From Eucalyptus grandis (Eukaryota; Streptophyta; Magnoliopsida; Myrtales; Myrtaceae), in contig NC_052615.1 of assembly GCF_016545825.1 (NCBI RefSeq), forward strand, positions 29,819,088-29,883,087: a stretch of 64,000 nucleotides of DNA. The letters run 5' to 3'. Each line of letters starts with the position of its first letter. The first letter of the stretch is position 1. This document shows positions 12,472 to 24,505 of this stretch, piece after piece. Below the pieces are notes generated by a model. It had not been told where the DNA came from, did not search any database, and saw only the letters and a program-made list of their open reading frames with translations. Position numbers and translations under genes: made by a program.

Positions 12472-15462
12472 CTATGGAGAAGAATTGATTTGCATAGTCG
12501 CAAGAAACCTGGTGATTTTGCTCAGAGTTTCGCGAGTTGATACAGTTGTTGGATGATCTTCACCATAGATGGAAGTCCTGACGAAAATAGCCTTCCTTAT
12601 GAGGTCGTCCGCTATGTCGAAATGTCCCCCTCTCAACATTAGCTTGGCTCTGGTTTCCAGGACCGTCGCTCTTAACAGAGCAAGCTCCTGCCAAAGGCAA
12701 GGGTTGAGCTGAGCATTAGTCTGGACAGGTCTCCAGCAAAGTGATTTGTCCAACCACTTATCAACTGGAGTAACAAACGCTTGGTCCGCTGCTTCGAGAG
12801 CATCAGTGCAGAGGCGTAGCAGTTCTATGGCGGCACTACAGCGTGAAAATGTGATAAATGTCCGCACTGCAAGAGGAAGAGCCACTTCTTTGACAAAATA
12901 CAATAGCTCAGACACCTTGAGTTCCACAGCTACAGGATCAGTACCAAACCCTAAGAGCAAAAAACTTGCTGCCCATAAATGTTCCGAGTACTCATATACA
13001 AAACCGCGACTGATTATAGCCTGAACCACAGCCTGCGGAATTCCTACAACTCCCCTCTTACGTGCATAAAGCTTGATGAGCTCATTAAAATGGATGCAGT
13101 CTTGTCGGATGCTAGCTCTCCCAATGTTGAACCTCAACAGCATCGATGCGGCTTCGGCCTCCGATCTCTTTATGTATGATGAAGAGCAGCAACAAGTCAA
13201 GGAGCACAATAATTTTCTGAACCGCCGAGTACCTTGATGCTTTTCAGGTATCTTATGAGCTGCTAGGGCTAATAGGGAAATTGGGATTGCAGCTGGGGCA
13301 AACCAACTGCTTGCCTGAACCATTCTGGTTGCAAGGCTCCTTGGTCTGTCCGCATGGTCAAATATCGAGAAGCAAACTTCAAGGAGCTGCAAAAGGAAAG
13401 TGTTCCGCCTCAACAATGTCCGTTCCCTTCCACTCCATGACAAGTCTCTCAAGGGCATTCTGTTGATGGTGTCCAAGAGTCTGCTAGGGTTTATAGGGAG
13501 CTCTGACAAAATAGATCCCACAATAGCAAGACCCAAGGTCAATCGTCCCACTTTCTCCTCGATCACTCTGAGGGCGTCAATTTCAGTGAGTGAATAATCT
13601 TTGACACCTCCCTGCATTAATTGCAGTGCCTCGATACCTGATAAGAAAGAGAGCTTCAGAGGTTCCATATTCATGACCCGAGGAAGGCGCGTCGAGATAA
13701 TTATGTGAGTTTCTCCTCCAAATCGAGGAAGTAGATCCATTACAAGCTTATGATCCCACCAATCCTTTTCATTTTCTAAGTTATCAATCACAATTAAAAA
13801 TGGTATATTCCTCATGAGTTCCCTCCGAATCGTAGAAACAGCAGAATCTTCATGCTCTTCAAAGCTTTTGATCCTGCTTTTCTCCAAAGTATTTTCTATA
13901 CCAACATCAACCTCTAGATACGACCACAGGTTCAAATAATTCTGCCTTATATACCTGCTCTCCCCTCCAATCCACAAAACCATCTTATACCTCTGATGGT
14001 ATCTATAAGCAAATTCTAAAAGAAGCTCCGTTTTGCCAATGCCTGAGTCACCTGAAACACAAGCAATCCCCTTTCCATACAAAATCTTCGTAGCTCTTTT
14101 TCTTTTCACATACCTTCCACCTGGTTTTTGCCTTGGTTGGTACTGCTTTGGGCGAAAGTCCGAGCTGAACATCTCGATTTCCTTTTCTGACTCCTTCCAC
14201 ACGATTGGTTCTTTTCCCTTCCAGCTGGCTTCATCTAGCTGATGCTCCTTCCTTCTTTCCTCTAAAAGGTTGCTCTTCTTCCAACCGATCGTTAGATTTT
14301 TTCGCCTAGGTCTAGCCTTGAGGTCAAAGTAATCCCTTTCGGAATCGCCACTTATGTCTCCGAATAGAATGAATTCAAGCTCAGACAATTCCTTGTTTCT
14401 ACCAATGAAATTCTCATTTCGAGGGAATGGGAACTCCTCTTTGTCTGCCTTCTCTTTCCACTTAGCCAATCGCTCCGCGACGCTTCTCCTCCCTAACTTC
14501 ATAGCCAGTAAAGTAACAGCCCTTATGATGCAATCTCTCCAGTTACCATCCTGACATTCCAGTTTCCACTCATGAACCCTAGCAAGGCCACCAACGGCTT
14601 CTTTCCACTCCTTCTCTATACCTCCATACAGAACCCATAGCTCTCCTCCATGCTTCTCCCACAATTCTCCCCTCTTCTCCACGATATCCCTGACAAGGCA
14701 ATCACCTGGACTCAAATCAAAAAATACTGGGACCAGATTTTTCTTGCTTGAGAAAAATCGCAGCTCCTCTATGGTATAAGGGTTCCTAAAGGATTTCCTG
14801 GTTAAGATCACAACACCAAAAGTCGACACGTCCATGGCCCGCTCGACAATGCCATGCTTGCGAGAGTTCCTACATCGAGATCTATCAGATATAAAGCAGC
14901 TAATTCCTTGGCACTCTAACTCGGCACAGAGCCAATTGGCAAATCTGAGCAATGACGGCTTGCGACCGTGCAGACCTATAAAGACGTCGCAGCTCCTCAA
15001 TCTGTTAGTGGAGAGAGAGACTGAACTTGGAGTTAATAGGTTTCCATGGCTTCTCCCATGCCTACTCTGCTTCTCTCGCTGCCCGGAGTAGACTATGTCA
15101 TTGGCGTTGCTGAAGACGGATACAGTGCTGTTTGACAAACCAGTCGAACTAGATGCATGGTCGAACTTGCGGGAGTCGCCAGAAAGACCAGCAGCGGGCA
15201 TTTGTGATGTGTTGGCTGAAATAAATCCAACATTTGCATCAAGAGCTTCGAGGTCCAAAATTCCCCCACTAGAAGTTTGGTGTTTTAATCTGCCAAGCAG
15301 AACCTCTGATCCTATCGAGCTGGATCTCTGACATGTCGAAGAACTCGGAGAGAAAAAGGGTGACTGGTTCGCCGAGAAGAATGTTGAAGATGATGATGAC
15401 ATATTCCTCGAAGTAGAGATTGGTAACGGCCCGAACCTGGAACTATCTTCTCGAAAATCCAT
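12472..15462 (-). CDS. TNP: TIR-NB-ARC-TPR protein (TNP / XTNX class), single coding exon
   Basis: An uninterrupted 996-residue frame. A Ser-rich N-terminus starts MDFREDSSRFGPLP. The TIR domain is at about 157-330 (CDVFIGLHGRKPS start; TIEEL at about 230-234 carries the likely NADase glutamate). The NB-ARC P-loop GDSGIGKT is at about 471-478, a kinase-2-like FLIVIDNLE at about 555-563, HIIISTR (RNBS-B-like) at about 585-592 and a GLPLA-like TLGLA near 642-646. The C-terminal helical region ends in a TPR-like unit (HFDIADDLIRKA...YGEDHPTT). There is no LRR. This matches the conserved land-plant TIR-NBS-TPR family, which is distinct from classical LRR immune receptors; its role is still unclear. 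The start is chosen at 15462 because the 11 extra upstream codons begin at TTG. No frameshift or missing key motif is seen. Confidence 0.93.
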   Translation of the reverse strand: MDFREDSSRFGPLPISTSRNMSSSSSTFFSANQSPFFSPSSSTCQRSSSIGSEVLLGRLKHQTSSGGILDLEALDANVGFISANTSQMPAAGLSGDSRKFDHASSSTGLSNSTVSVFSNANDIVYSGQREKQSRHGRSHGNLLTPSSVSLSTNRLRSCDVFIGLHGRKPSLLRFANWLCAELECQGISCFISDRSRCRNSRKHGIVERAMDVSTFGVVILTRKSFRNPYTIEELRFFSSKKNLVPVFFDLSPGDCLVRDIVEKRGELWEKHGGELWVLYGGIEKEWKEAVGGLARVHEWKLECQDGNWRDCIIRAVTLLAMKLGRRSVAERLAKWKEKADKEEFPFPRNENFIGRNKELSELEFILFGDISGDSERDYFDLKARPRRKNLTIGWKKSNLLEERRKEHQLDEASWKGKEPIVWKESEKEIEMFSSDFRPKQYQPRQKPGGRYVKRKRATKILYGKGIACVSGDSGIGKTELLLEFAYRYHQRYKMVLWIGGESRYIRQNYLNLWSYLEVDVGIENTLEKSRIKSFEEHEDSAVSTIRRELMRNIPFLIVIDNLENEKDWWDHKLVMDLLPRFGGETHIIISTRLPRVMNMEPLKLSFLSGIEALQLMQGGVKDYSLTEIDALRVIEEKVGRLTLGLAIVGSILSELPINPSRLLDTINRMPLRDLSWSGRERTLLRRNTFLLQLLEVCFSIFDHADRPRSLATRMVQASSWFAPAAIPISLLALAAHKIPEKHQGTRRFRKLLCSLTCCCSSSYIKRSEAEAASMLLRFNIGRASIRQDCIHFNELIKLYARKRGVVGIPQAVVQAIISRGFVYEYSEHLWAASFLLLGFGTDPVAVELKVSELLYFVKEVALPLAVRTFITFSRCSAAIELLRLCTDALEAADQAFVTPVDKWLDKSLCWRPVQTNAQLNPCLWQELALLRATVLETRAKLMLRGGHFDIADDLIRKAIFVRTSIYGEDHPTTVSTRETLSKITRFLATMQINSSP

Positions 15463-16706
15463 ATCTTTGCAGTTTCCATTCTCAACACGCGTCAAGCCCC
15501 ATTAGACCACATTAATTATGAGAATCGTCCTGAAATAGGCACAACTCAGAATTAGGTAAGGTCACCTGGCGATTTCCGTCCATTTTCCTGGACACATAAA
15601 TGAAGGGAATATATAGAAACAATTAATCTAGGAAAGCAGAACAAATCAAATTCCGTCGACGGCTTGTCGTTATTATCGAAAATAGAAAAGTTCCATCGAC
15701 AATCTAACAAGCCTTATCCAGCATAACAACTGAAACCAACTGCCTTTCAGCATCTCAACAAGCAAAAATTTCAAAAATCAAACATGATATCAACTAGATA
15801 CTACAAGATAAACAGTAGCCAGATGAGTGTGTTCCATATGCTCCCATTAACATAGACATGAGAACAGGACAGACATGATGGGTGAACGTCAAGGTTTTTG
15901 TCCCTACTCCTGGCAACAGATGCACAGAAATCAACAAGATGAGATCGCAGACCTGAAAAAAGCACAAAAAAGGGAACGGCACTCTACAAGTACAGTTTTT
16001 TTCTCGTTGGAAAAACCACAGCACAGCTTCAACCGAGCTATCCAATACACGAAACCGAATTCAAAAACAAAGAGAAAAAAGAACTCGGCCGAAGAATTCA
16101 TCAAAAACAATAAAACAGAACCAGCAACGAAATTCAGATCTGGAGACTCACTGAGCCCGGAATCGTCGATCATTGCATTGGGCGGATTCAAATTCCACGC
16201 GAACCGGCCTCCAATCCAGATGAATCCCACTCTCGTGACGTGAATTCCAAGCCAACCCCAGAATCCCACTTCACTCTTTTCCGCAGTCAATCCAGCTCAC
16301 GTCTGCAGAGGGACCAACCAGAAAAACACAGACGGAAAAACCGGTGTCAAGCACATTACAGAGAGCCCACCAAAAAAAGAAAAAAAAGAAAAAAATACAG
16401 CTCGAAACCGATATTGGTCGGAATTCAATCGGGCGGACAGCGACGGGGGGCCAATGCGAAAGCGGGAGCGAGCAATCCGAGTGTCGTACCTCGTAAAGAT
16501 AGGATTTTTCGGCGGACCCAAGTTCCAGATTCGCGCGAGAGAGAGGAGGAGAGCGACGGTGAGGAGCAGCGGCAGATGGGTAGGAAAGATTTTCCGGCTC
16601 GAAAAGGAAACGAACGGACGCGAGGCCAGAAGAATATGGCAAGAACGCGAACTCAGCGCGAGGTGGTGAAACGGGCAAGAGAGAGAAAACTCGCAAATCT
16701 TTCGAT

Positions 16707-16740
<34 letters not shown>

Positions 16741-16760
16741 AAGGATGATGGGAACACTGG
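15463..16760 (-). promoter_or_regulatory. 5' leader and promoter zone of the TNP gene, with probable leader intron(s)
   Basis: Read on the minus strand, a donor GAG|GTACGA at about 16490 and a T-rich acceptor TTTTTTCAG at about 15953 suggest a leader intron. A CT-rich run (GA on plus, 16706-16732) would lie near the transcription start. Several short ORFs here use the GA/CT or poly-T tracts and have no protein character. Exact splice sites are not proven. Confidence 0.45.
16706..16732. repeat. (GA)n microsatellite
   Basis: Pure dinucleotide run, CT on the TNP transcript strand, in its presumed leader. Confidence 0.9.
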
Positions 16761-18269
16761 GTTCGATGTCTACTAGAGAGGAGCAGAAGCTGTGGTTTCT
16801 CTCTCCAAAAGTCGCTTTCTCTCTCCGAAAATATATTTTTCTGTGCTGCTGCTGCTGCTGAGGTGATGGTGAATTTTCTGGTTTTTTTTTTTTTTTTTTT
16901 TTGCCTCTTTTGTTTTTTTGGGGGAGCAGAAGGGAGGACACCGTTAGAAGGAGAAGTCGTGTAGGGACCCACCAAAGCTACGGATCTGACGGAGATGATG
17001 GTGATGGTATTACCATGTCGTAGGGTCCAATCCTATTCTAGATTTTCCTTTCTCTCTCTCTCCCTCTCTTATTTATGATCGTGGGATCGCCTAAGATCAC
17101 TCTTCAGAGATCACACGATGTTCCGGTACGCGGTAGTACTGGTGAGGCCTCGCCACAAATCGTTATTTAGACATAAATCCTCGAGGGCTGACCCAGTAGA
17201 CTACTCCTAAGACCCCCACTAAAGTGCGAGCATTCGAAAATTCGAACTGTTCCTTCTGCGATAAGGAAACTCATTTCCTTTTTTTTTTTTTTTTAATCTT
17301 CAGCTCAGTCAAAATTAGAAATGTTTCATATTTCCTAGTGGAAATGTTCTTCTCCCCTTATAAAAGATGGGTGTGAACTTAAGCAAGTTCTTAAACTGCT
17401 TCACCCTGAATCAGGCATCTAGGGTGCCCAGTTAGCCCCAATTTATATGGAGTTTAACTAGGATTACGAGATAAATAGTTTAGAGTTATCTTTCTCAAAT
17501 TTGATTGGTATGTACTCTTTTCGCGATATTAAGATAATCGACGGTTATCTCTAGGTCAGAGAGGTTGTTGTTCGTTATTCTAACAGTAAAATCCCAACGA
17601 AATTCACGAGAAATATATATGACGTGTATGTAAAGCACAGGTGTAAGAGAAATATTCTATGTGTCGAGGGGGAGAATGAACGTGAAGATGATACCTTTAC
17701 AACTTCATATATCCCGATGGCCGTGTTCCTGCGGTTGGTGAAGTTCACCGAAAGACTTTAGGGAAATCGGCTATCCGATGGCCATACCGTCTTATCGATG
17801 CCTTTTTGTCTAGTATAAAATTGGGTTTCAAAAATCTATGGATTCTTATAGCCTGAAAGGTCTAATGGTCAAAGTAATAAGTGCAAGGGGGAGGTCAACA
17901 CCTAGGGGAAGAAAATCAGGGGCATAACCCTCTTGAAATCTCATTTATTATGGAAGTGGACGGACGTGTTTAATTCTTGATTTGGCAATTGATTCTCGTC
18001 ATCATGGTGAATCCGATTTGATTAACATTCATTTACTTTACCATTGGATTTTCCATTAATGGGCGTCATGTATTTTTCATCCCCCTCTTCACTATCCTAA
18101 ATAGGTTTGGTTGACTCTTGAAAAATTTGTTAGTGCATCAAAGATCGTTGAACTTTCTTTTATCTTGTTACCCGAGATGGGCCTTATTGAAGACGATTGT
18201 TAACAAGATACACTCAGCCCTACAATTTCAGTCGATATTAATGAAGTTGATTGCCATGTTTAAATTATA

Positions 18270-19290
18270 TTACAATTAAGGATAATTGGTTTCAAATTGG
18301 GTAGGTTTCAACCTTGAACCCTATACCCTATCCAATTATAACTGATTTCCCTTTTCTGAATCATATACCTTACTTTGTTTGCACTAGAACCTATTTTGGA
18401 ATCTAATTTATTTTTGCAGTCTGGTTCTAGAATCTACCGCGTTTGCATCATAACCTATTTTATAACTATCCGATATCTTATACATTTTCGAATTTTACAT
18501 AAATACGCAAAAAAACAATAACGTAATGCTTCTAATTTATATTGAAACATTAAGTACATGTAATTAATAAGTACATGAACTTTTTGACTAAATAAAAAAT
18601 TAAGGACCTATAAGGTTAATTATCGTAAAACCAAGCACCAAAATGCCTACACTGGTAAGCCAAGCACCAGAACGCCTACTCCCATATTTCATTACTTTGA
18701 ATTGAGAAGATAAAAGAGGAGTCAAAGACAGAGAAGACATGAGCAATCGGCGCGGCCTGCCCAAGCACCGGAACACCTACACCTGGAAGCCCAACGCCGG
18801 CGTCAAAATCAAAAGAGATTGTAAAAACCCCATCTCCAAAAAATCGAAAACCCTAACAAAAATAAATTAATCAATTTCACACTCACCTTGCTCAAGTTTG
18901 CGCTGCATCGGCGACGATGGCGAGTCTCGCGACAGCGGAACAAGAGGCAACAACGAGTCGGGTTGCGTTTCTGTAAGCTGCAGCATTGATGATGGTGATG
19001 ACGATGGTGGGTGGGCGTATAGAGATAGACTAAGAGAGAGACACAGAGAGAAAGGGAGGCAATTGGGGTTCCTTTTTTTAACATTAGTAAAAATCGATAT
19101 CACAACCGGTCTAGTCGATCTAGTTTTGGGGTGGGTCTTTACTTGGAACCGATTTTTGGACCGGTTTTAACCGGTTCTCAAAAAATAAAATCGGTTCTCA
19201 TATTGATTAAGATAGGAACCTGCTCCCAGACCTATTTTTCGGGTGTTCTGGTCTAGTTCTCAGGTGACCTAGGCTGATTGCACACCCATA
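18270..19290. repeat. Decayed dispersed repeat with 'GGTTC/GAACC' text
   Basis: Short motifs of the kind GGTTCTCA, ACCGGTT and GAACC recur, and the right end reads as the complement of GGGTGTGCAATC. Similar text occurs at 47.5-48.07 kb and 52.9-53.07 kb. This looks like a non-autonomous transposon family, but no clean terminal repeats or target duplications could be defined here. Confidence 0.35.
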
Positions 19291-22064
19291 ATTACAATAT
19301 GATCATAATGAAATCTTGTTCTTCTTTTTTTTTTTATAATTTTTTTTCCACCCCTAGTTTCATGTCGTGAGTTTTGTTAGCAATTTGTAGGATAATTGAA
19401 TATAATATGTCGTGAGGATACCATAATTACCTATTTTATTGTATCTAAATATGAGTACCTTGCTCTTTACCCAAAAAAAAGGAGTACTTTGCTTAACCTT
19501 TTTTTTTTAATAAAATATTTGAATTCGATAGCTCTTTCCTCAAATGAAAAAAATCTACATGTCTTAATTACCCTATCCATTTATCATGTTCATTGATTCC
19601 ATAATTTCTTTTCATTTTCTGAAAAATAGAAAAGAAATGAAAAGAAATGCACGAGCACCATCAACTCGATCTAGTCGAAGACATAGTCGCATTATTAGTA
19701 ATATCTTAATATTCTTCTCACGGACTCTATGATTGTGTTCTAAAATTATAATGTGAAAACCCTTTTTTTTTTGGGCGAAGCGAAAACCCAATTGACCAAG
19801 AGACTTTTGAGTGGGGAGCATGTCCCGCAAAATTTTCAAGAAACAACAAAAGAAGCTATATTTTGGTGGAGTCCAAAGTGGGTAAAAGTCCTCCTCATGT
19901 CAATTATTATTTTTGTATGATTGGATAATATCGAGTTTCGAAAAAACAAAGTATCGGAATGCACGCGAATTCCTCTATGCCTTTTCTTTATCCTTTCTTT
20001 TTTCTCCTATTTTTGGGACAAGGGTCCCCCCCACATTGATGTAAAATAATCTCTCCCTCGTCTGCCAAAGCACACTGTTCGGTTGACTTAGTGCGATTGT
20101 TCAATTTCGGCCGTGTCCTCACCAGCATCAGTCCAAACGACCCTTTGGCTGGCGCTTCTCCAAAAGCACATGCAATCATGTGATCGCCCCCGAGCTCTCG
20201 ACGGCTCTGATCTCTCCCCACGTTGCCGATTCCGAAGCCCGATCGCGGTCTCTAGGCTCGACACGTCATGGGTCTCGAGGTAGAGTGAAACGCCAAAGAA
20301 GGGGTTTGAAATCGTGTTGAATTCGGACCACCCCTACCAGCCATGGCTCGCGCAGCAGATGATGATGCGACGTTGAAGCTTTACAAGATTTCATGCGGGC
20401 GAAAAACAAAGAGTTTTGCAAAGAGCCCTCGTCTTGGAACCGGTCAATCCATTCGCCTTTTCAGTCGAAGGTCGTGTGGTGTGCCGCTGTTGGAGTTGTT
20501 GTAGGGATTAGACAGTGCTCATGTTGGCGTTTTCCTTTGCTCGAGCAAATAGGATAAGTGGACCCGATTCAACAGTGGTCCGATGGACGGTCACCAGATC
20601 CCGAGTCTAATCAATCATTTCCCTCCGGGGAGGTACTGATAGGCCCTTTGTCCATTCCTAAGAAACACAACAGGACATCCGATTGGCTTAGCTTGGTTTG
20701 AGATGGAGGGGGAGAAACCCTAGTTTTATTCCGCATTCGAATGCCTGTTGGGATGTGGACGAGCCAACAACTTTAGAAAATGTATAAATAAAGGAAGAAC
20801 ATGCGGGTTTCTTTGTGGGTTTCTTTGTGGCCAGTTGGTTATCTTTACATGCATGTTGTTATGTATTTTTTAGTTCCAGATTGATCTTAGAGAGTTTGGA
20901 GCATCACCTCCTTGCTTAGCGGCTTGTGGGATGATGGCGTAGTACCAATGGGATCAATGACAAGATGTGTGTTGTTGCGAGTGAAGAAATATGCTGTTCG
21001 AATTTTCACTCCAATGTAATTCTCGTTCAGATTTCTCCAAACCAATGGAAATGAGTGATTGAGATTGAGTAGAGGGAGTTCTTATTAAGGCACCTAAGTG
21101 GGCAAGTTTGTGTTTTCTCCGTATTAGAGAACAAAAACTCCGAACTTATCATCTTGAAAATCACTCACACCCCGCACTGATAAATGGAGGAATATTAGTG
21201 TATTTGAATTTATTTCTTTGTGAAAAAAACCCCTGTAGAGGTAACATAACAAGGAGTGTTCCATCGAGTCAATCAACTCAACCAAAAGCCCCTCGCCTTT
21301 TGACTTTCCCCGCCTTTGTTTGAAACCTCCTCGTAACACCACCACTAAAATTGACTTTCTTGTCTGTAAAATTGACCTTGTGTCCCTCTAAATTCCATTT
21401 TTATTCATGCAAATAAATTACATTTTAATGCGACACAAAGGGACAAAAAAAAAAGAAAAAAAAAGAAAAGAGAAAGGCCATTAATTTTTGGGGGGTGTGT
21501 TTCTCTTTGGTGCGTCACCTTTTCTTCACTTTTTCAATAAAGTGATAGTTGGATGTCTAAATAGTCCAACAGCCTCAATCACTCATAATGAGGCCCATAA
21601 TCAGCAACTTTGCTCCACATTTATGTCGTACTAAAACCTAAGAATCCAGTTGTCTACCCCTTCTTGCCTTTTTTCAAGTAAAATATCAATGATTAAATTA
21701 GTTGATTTTGCGGAGAAAAATGTGCTTATAGCTGTTTATGAAGTATTATAAGTGGAGAGCAAAAGAGGGCTAGCCTCAGATCTAGTCCATGGCCTACAAA
21801 ATTTAAATTATCTACCGCTGCTAAAGACATTTTCCATCACTAGTGCTTAGTTGGACATTGGTATGTGCACCTCAATTTTCAATTGTACCCTAGAACATGC
21901 GAGAGTATTGAATATTGAGCCGAGTTAGGAAGGGGGGGGGTTCTTTATCAGACAATAATTAATTACGGAGGAGAAGATAAGATGGCTCCCTTAATTGCCC
22001 TTTTTAGAGGTTATTAGTTGGCGAATTCATTGTAAGAAGTGAAATGAAAAGCCCGAGACTTAGG

Positions 22065-22330
22065 CTCCGCTTGTTTTACAAAAAATAAATGGTTTGGAAA
22101 ACGTGTTCTTATAAATGATTGCTTATACCACTTGATATAATTAGCCAATGAAAAATATTTTCATTATCGATAATAATTTATGTTTAAATATCTTTGTGAA
22201 TGATGAAGATATTTTTCGTTTATTTATTTTTGTAAGCAATACAAATGATTATACTAAAAAGATGTTTTCTCAACCATTTATTTTTCTTGAAATAAATAGA
22301 GCCATGACGATTGAGTTGGTTTTTCTAGAA
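22065..22330. repeat. MITE-like segment related to the AT-rich half of the 58.7-61.7 kb array units
   Basis: Starts with text like GGCTCCGCTTGTTTTAC. It contains GATTGCTTATACCA, GATAATAATTTATGT and TTTATTTTTGTAAGCAATACAAATGATT in the same order as the array units (CTCTGTTTGTTTC, GATTGCTTGTATAC, GACAATAATTTATATG, TTTATAAGCGATATAAATGATT). The match is diverged but colinear, which supports a shared dispersed element. Confidence 0.55.
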
Positions 22331-23444
22331 AGAGCTGGCATTATTGAAATTATCTTCTCTAATGTTTTTTCCAGCGAAGAACAACATTTGTTTGCCCAAA
22401 GTAAATCTAGTTCCTTTTTAACCTTCTTATCCAGGCCGAGTAAGTCCAACTACACCTTGGCCCAAAATCAATTCATATACGATAGCCCAGGCCTAAATCT
22501 ATGTCCCTCTTGTTAATATTCTATCCTCATAGTCAAGGTTAAACTAAGGTATAATGAGACCCCCTCAAAAATCAAAACCATCCTTCTACCATTTTTACCC
22601 TTCCAAAATCTCTCGGTACATTTTATAAAAGGTCTCACTGGTTAACCCTTAAATTAAATTTGACCATCAGAATACTGAGCTGACTATTGAGATGATGAGT
22701 TGGCCAATTTGAAAACATATAATGGTTTTAATTACACATATAGTATCGACGTAGGTTATGTGGCGCTAAGGAGGTACCATGTCTTGATCTGAGATGGTTC
22801 AGTGGTAAAGTTAGTCGATTCGATGCTAGTGGTCTGGCGGTGGCTTATTATTCTACTATTGAGTTCATTTATTTGAGCTTGAGGTTCTTGTAATGGAGTT
22901 TTGTTTGAATGAAGAAGGTGACAAAAGTGATTGATTGAGCAGATTTGATTATGGGGGGGCGGGAGAGAGAGAGTATTATGAGAATATATATATATATAAA
23001 CTTCAAACTCAACAAATTCCTTCATCAATTTGACAAAAAGAAAAATTCCTTCATCAAAATGATTCAAGGAAAATGGCGAATCATTTTATAAAGTATGGAC
23101 GAATTTGGAAAAAAAGAGAGTAGAAAAATGATTTTAAAAAGACTATATTTGGGTTCTTCTACTTCATTTTTATTTATTTATTTTTAGTATTTTTCCCTTC
23201 TCTAATTTCATTTTTTCCTCTATCATTCCATAATTAATATTTCTTTAAATAATAAACTATACTAACATTCCTAAAATATGTAATAAATGCAAATACTAAG
23301 AATATATGGATAGCATATATAATTATAGAATAGCAAGAAATTAAAATATATAAATAAAAATATAAACGAATTAAAACGAAAATTGTTGTTATTTTAAATT
23401 GTATATTAGAATTTATATATCATTTATATTATTATTTTAATTTA

Positions 23445-23454
23445 ATTTTTTATA
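23445..23454. repeat. Left target-site duplication of the Mutator-like element
   Basis: ATTTTTTATA, identical to 24385-24394. Low complexity, so weaker than a mixed-base duplication. Confidence 0.65.
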
Positions 23455-24384
23455 GGGATATGTTCAGCAGAAGTCCTAAAATTTGTCAGAAAGTGCAATT
23501 GAGTCCTAAAACTTATAAAAAGTTCAATCAAGTCCTAAAACTTGTCAAGTTAGTTCAATTGAATCCTAAAGTTAACACCGTTAGCCTTTTCCGTTAAAAA
23601 TGTTAACGTGTCATTTTAAATTATTTTTTATTTTCCACGTGTATTTTTAAAATAATTTTTTATTCATTTAAAAAAATTAATTCACCAAAAATTAAAAATA
23701 AAAGTTATAAAACTTATTTTTAAAATTGTTTTTAAAAAAATCAGCCCTCTTCTCCCCCCCGCCGTTCGCCGCCCATCGCCGGAGGGGCCGAGCGATGGTC
23801 GTCGGCCTTGGGCGGGGTGGCCGGCCTCGCCGGCCCCAGGCGAGGGCCGGCGACCGTTGCCCGCCCTGGGCGAGGCTCGCCCAGATCTGGCGAGCCTCGG
23901 CCCCGAGCGAGGGCCGACGAGGCCTCGCCCAGGGCGGTTGCCGGCCCCCGTGAGGGCTGGCGAGGCCTTGCCCGGGCGAGGGCCGGAACCGTTGCCGGCC
24001 CCTCCAACGATGGGCGGCGGCGGGGCGGTGGAAGTCCACCGGTGCCCTTTTTTTTTTTTTTTTTTGAATAGTTTTATTTTTTTAAAAATAAATTTAGATT
24101 TTCCTTTTTAAAATGAATTTAGATTTTCCTTTTCAGTTTTTAATCTAATTTTTAAAGATTTTGAATAAAAAATAATTTTAAAAAGCCATTTGAAAAATAA
24201 AAAAATCATTTAAAGTATGACGTCAGCGCCGCGTCAACAATTTCCGTTAACTTTTTTGACGGTGTTAATTTTAGGACTCAATTAAACCAACTTGACAAGT
24301 TTTAGGACTTGATTGAACTTTTTGTAAGTTTTAGGACTCAATTGCACTTTCGAACAAGTTTTAGGACTTCTGCTGAACATATTC
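23455..24384. mobile_element. Non-autonomous Mutator-like (MULE/Pack-MULE-style) element with GC-rich core
   Basis: Terminal inverted repeats of about 150 bp (23455-23605 and about 24235-24384) start with (G)G(G/A)ATATGTTCAGCAG. They contain repeated 'AGTCCTAAAACTTGT' sub-motifs and are about 90% alike by eye. Ten-bp flanking duplications fit the 9-11 bp target duplications of MULEs. The core, 23750-24045, is extremely GC-rich (GGCGAGG/CCTCGCC text) in an AT-rich setting and gives overlapping long ORFs on both strands, as expected of stop-poor GC sequence. No transposase is encoded. The core could be captured host sequence or low-complexity expansion. Confidence 0.78.
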
Positions 24385-24394
24385 ATTTTTTATA
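24385..24394. repeat. Right target-site duplication of the Mutator-like element
   Basis: ATTTTTTATA, identical to the ten bases at 23445-23454. Confidence 0.65.
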
Positions 24395-24505
24395 TGAAAA
24401 GGGCTAAAAAGCAATATGATAATTTAATATCATAAATCTATTATCACTATTTTATCACCTAATAAAAAATGAACTCTATAGGAGATAATGAAAAGAAACT
24501 AGTAT

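Larger units (their letters stand above)
16780..23440. other. Gene-poor region of 6.6 kb
   Basis: No protein of any known family is visible on either strand. It contains a poly-T tract at about 16881-16902, decayed repeat sequence with paired 'ACCGGTTTTAACCGGTT'-like text and a CACACCC end near 19290, a MITE-like segment at 22065-22330 related to the array near 59-61 kb, a GA run and a (TA) run near 22968-23000, and very AT-rich sequence 23100-23440. Confidence 0.55.

Noticed and set aside
15463..15495. Longer N-terminus of the TNP protein beginning 11 codons upstream
   Set aside because: Its first codon is TTG. The first ATG in frame is at 15462 and gives the family-like start MDFREDSS.
16240..16975. 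Open frames of up to 234 codons near 16.2-17.0 kb
   Set aside because: They consist of translated GA/CT and homopolymer tracts in the presumed TNP promoter and leader. They overlap on both strands and show no protein character.
23692..24111. Long overlapping ORFs on both strands in the GC-rich core at 23.7-24.1 kb
   Set aside because: Stops are rare in sequence this GC-rich. The translations are Ala/Arg/Gly/Pro low complexity in every frame, with no domain.
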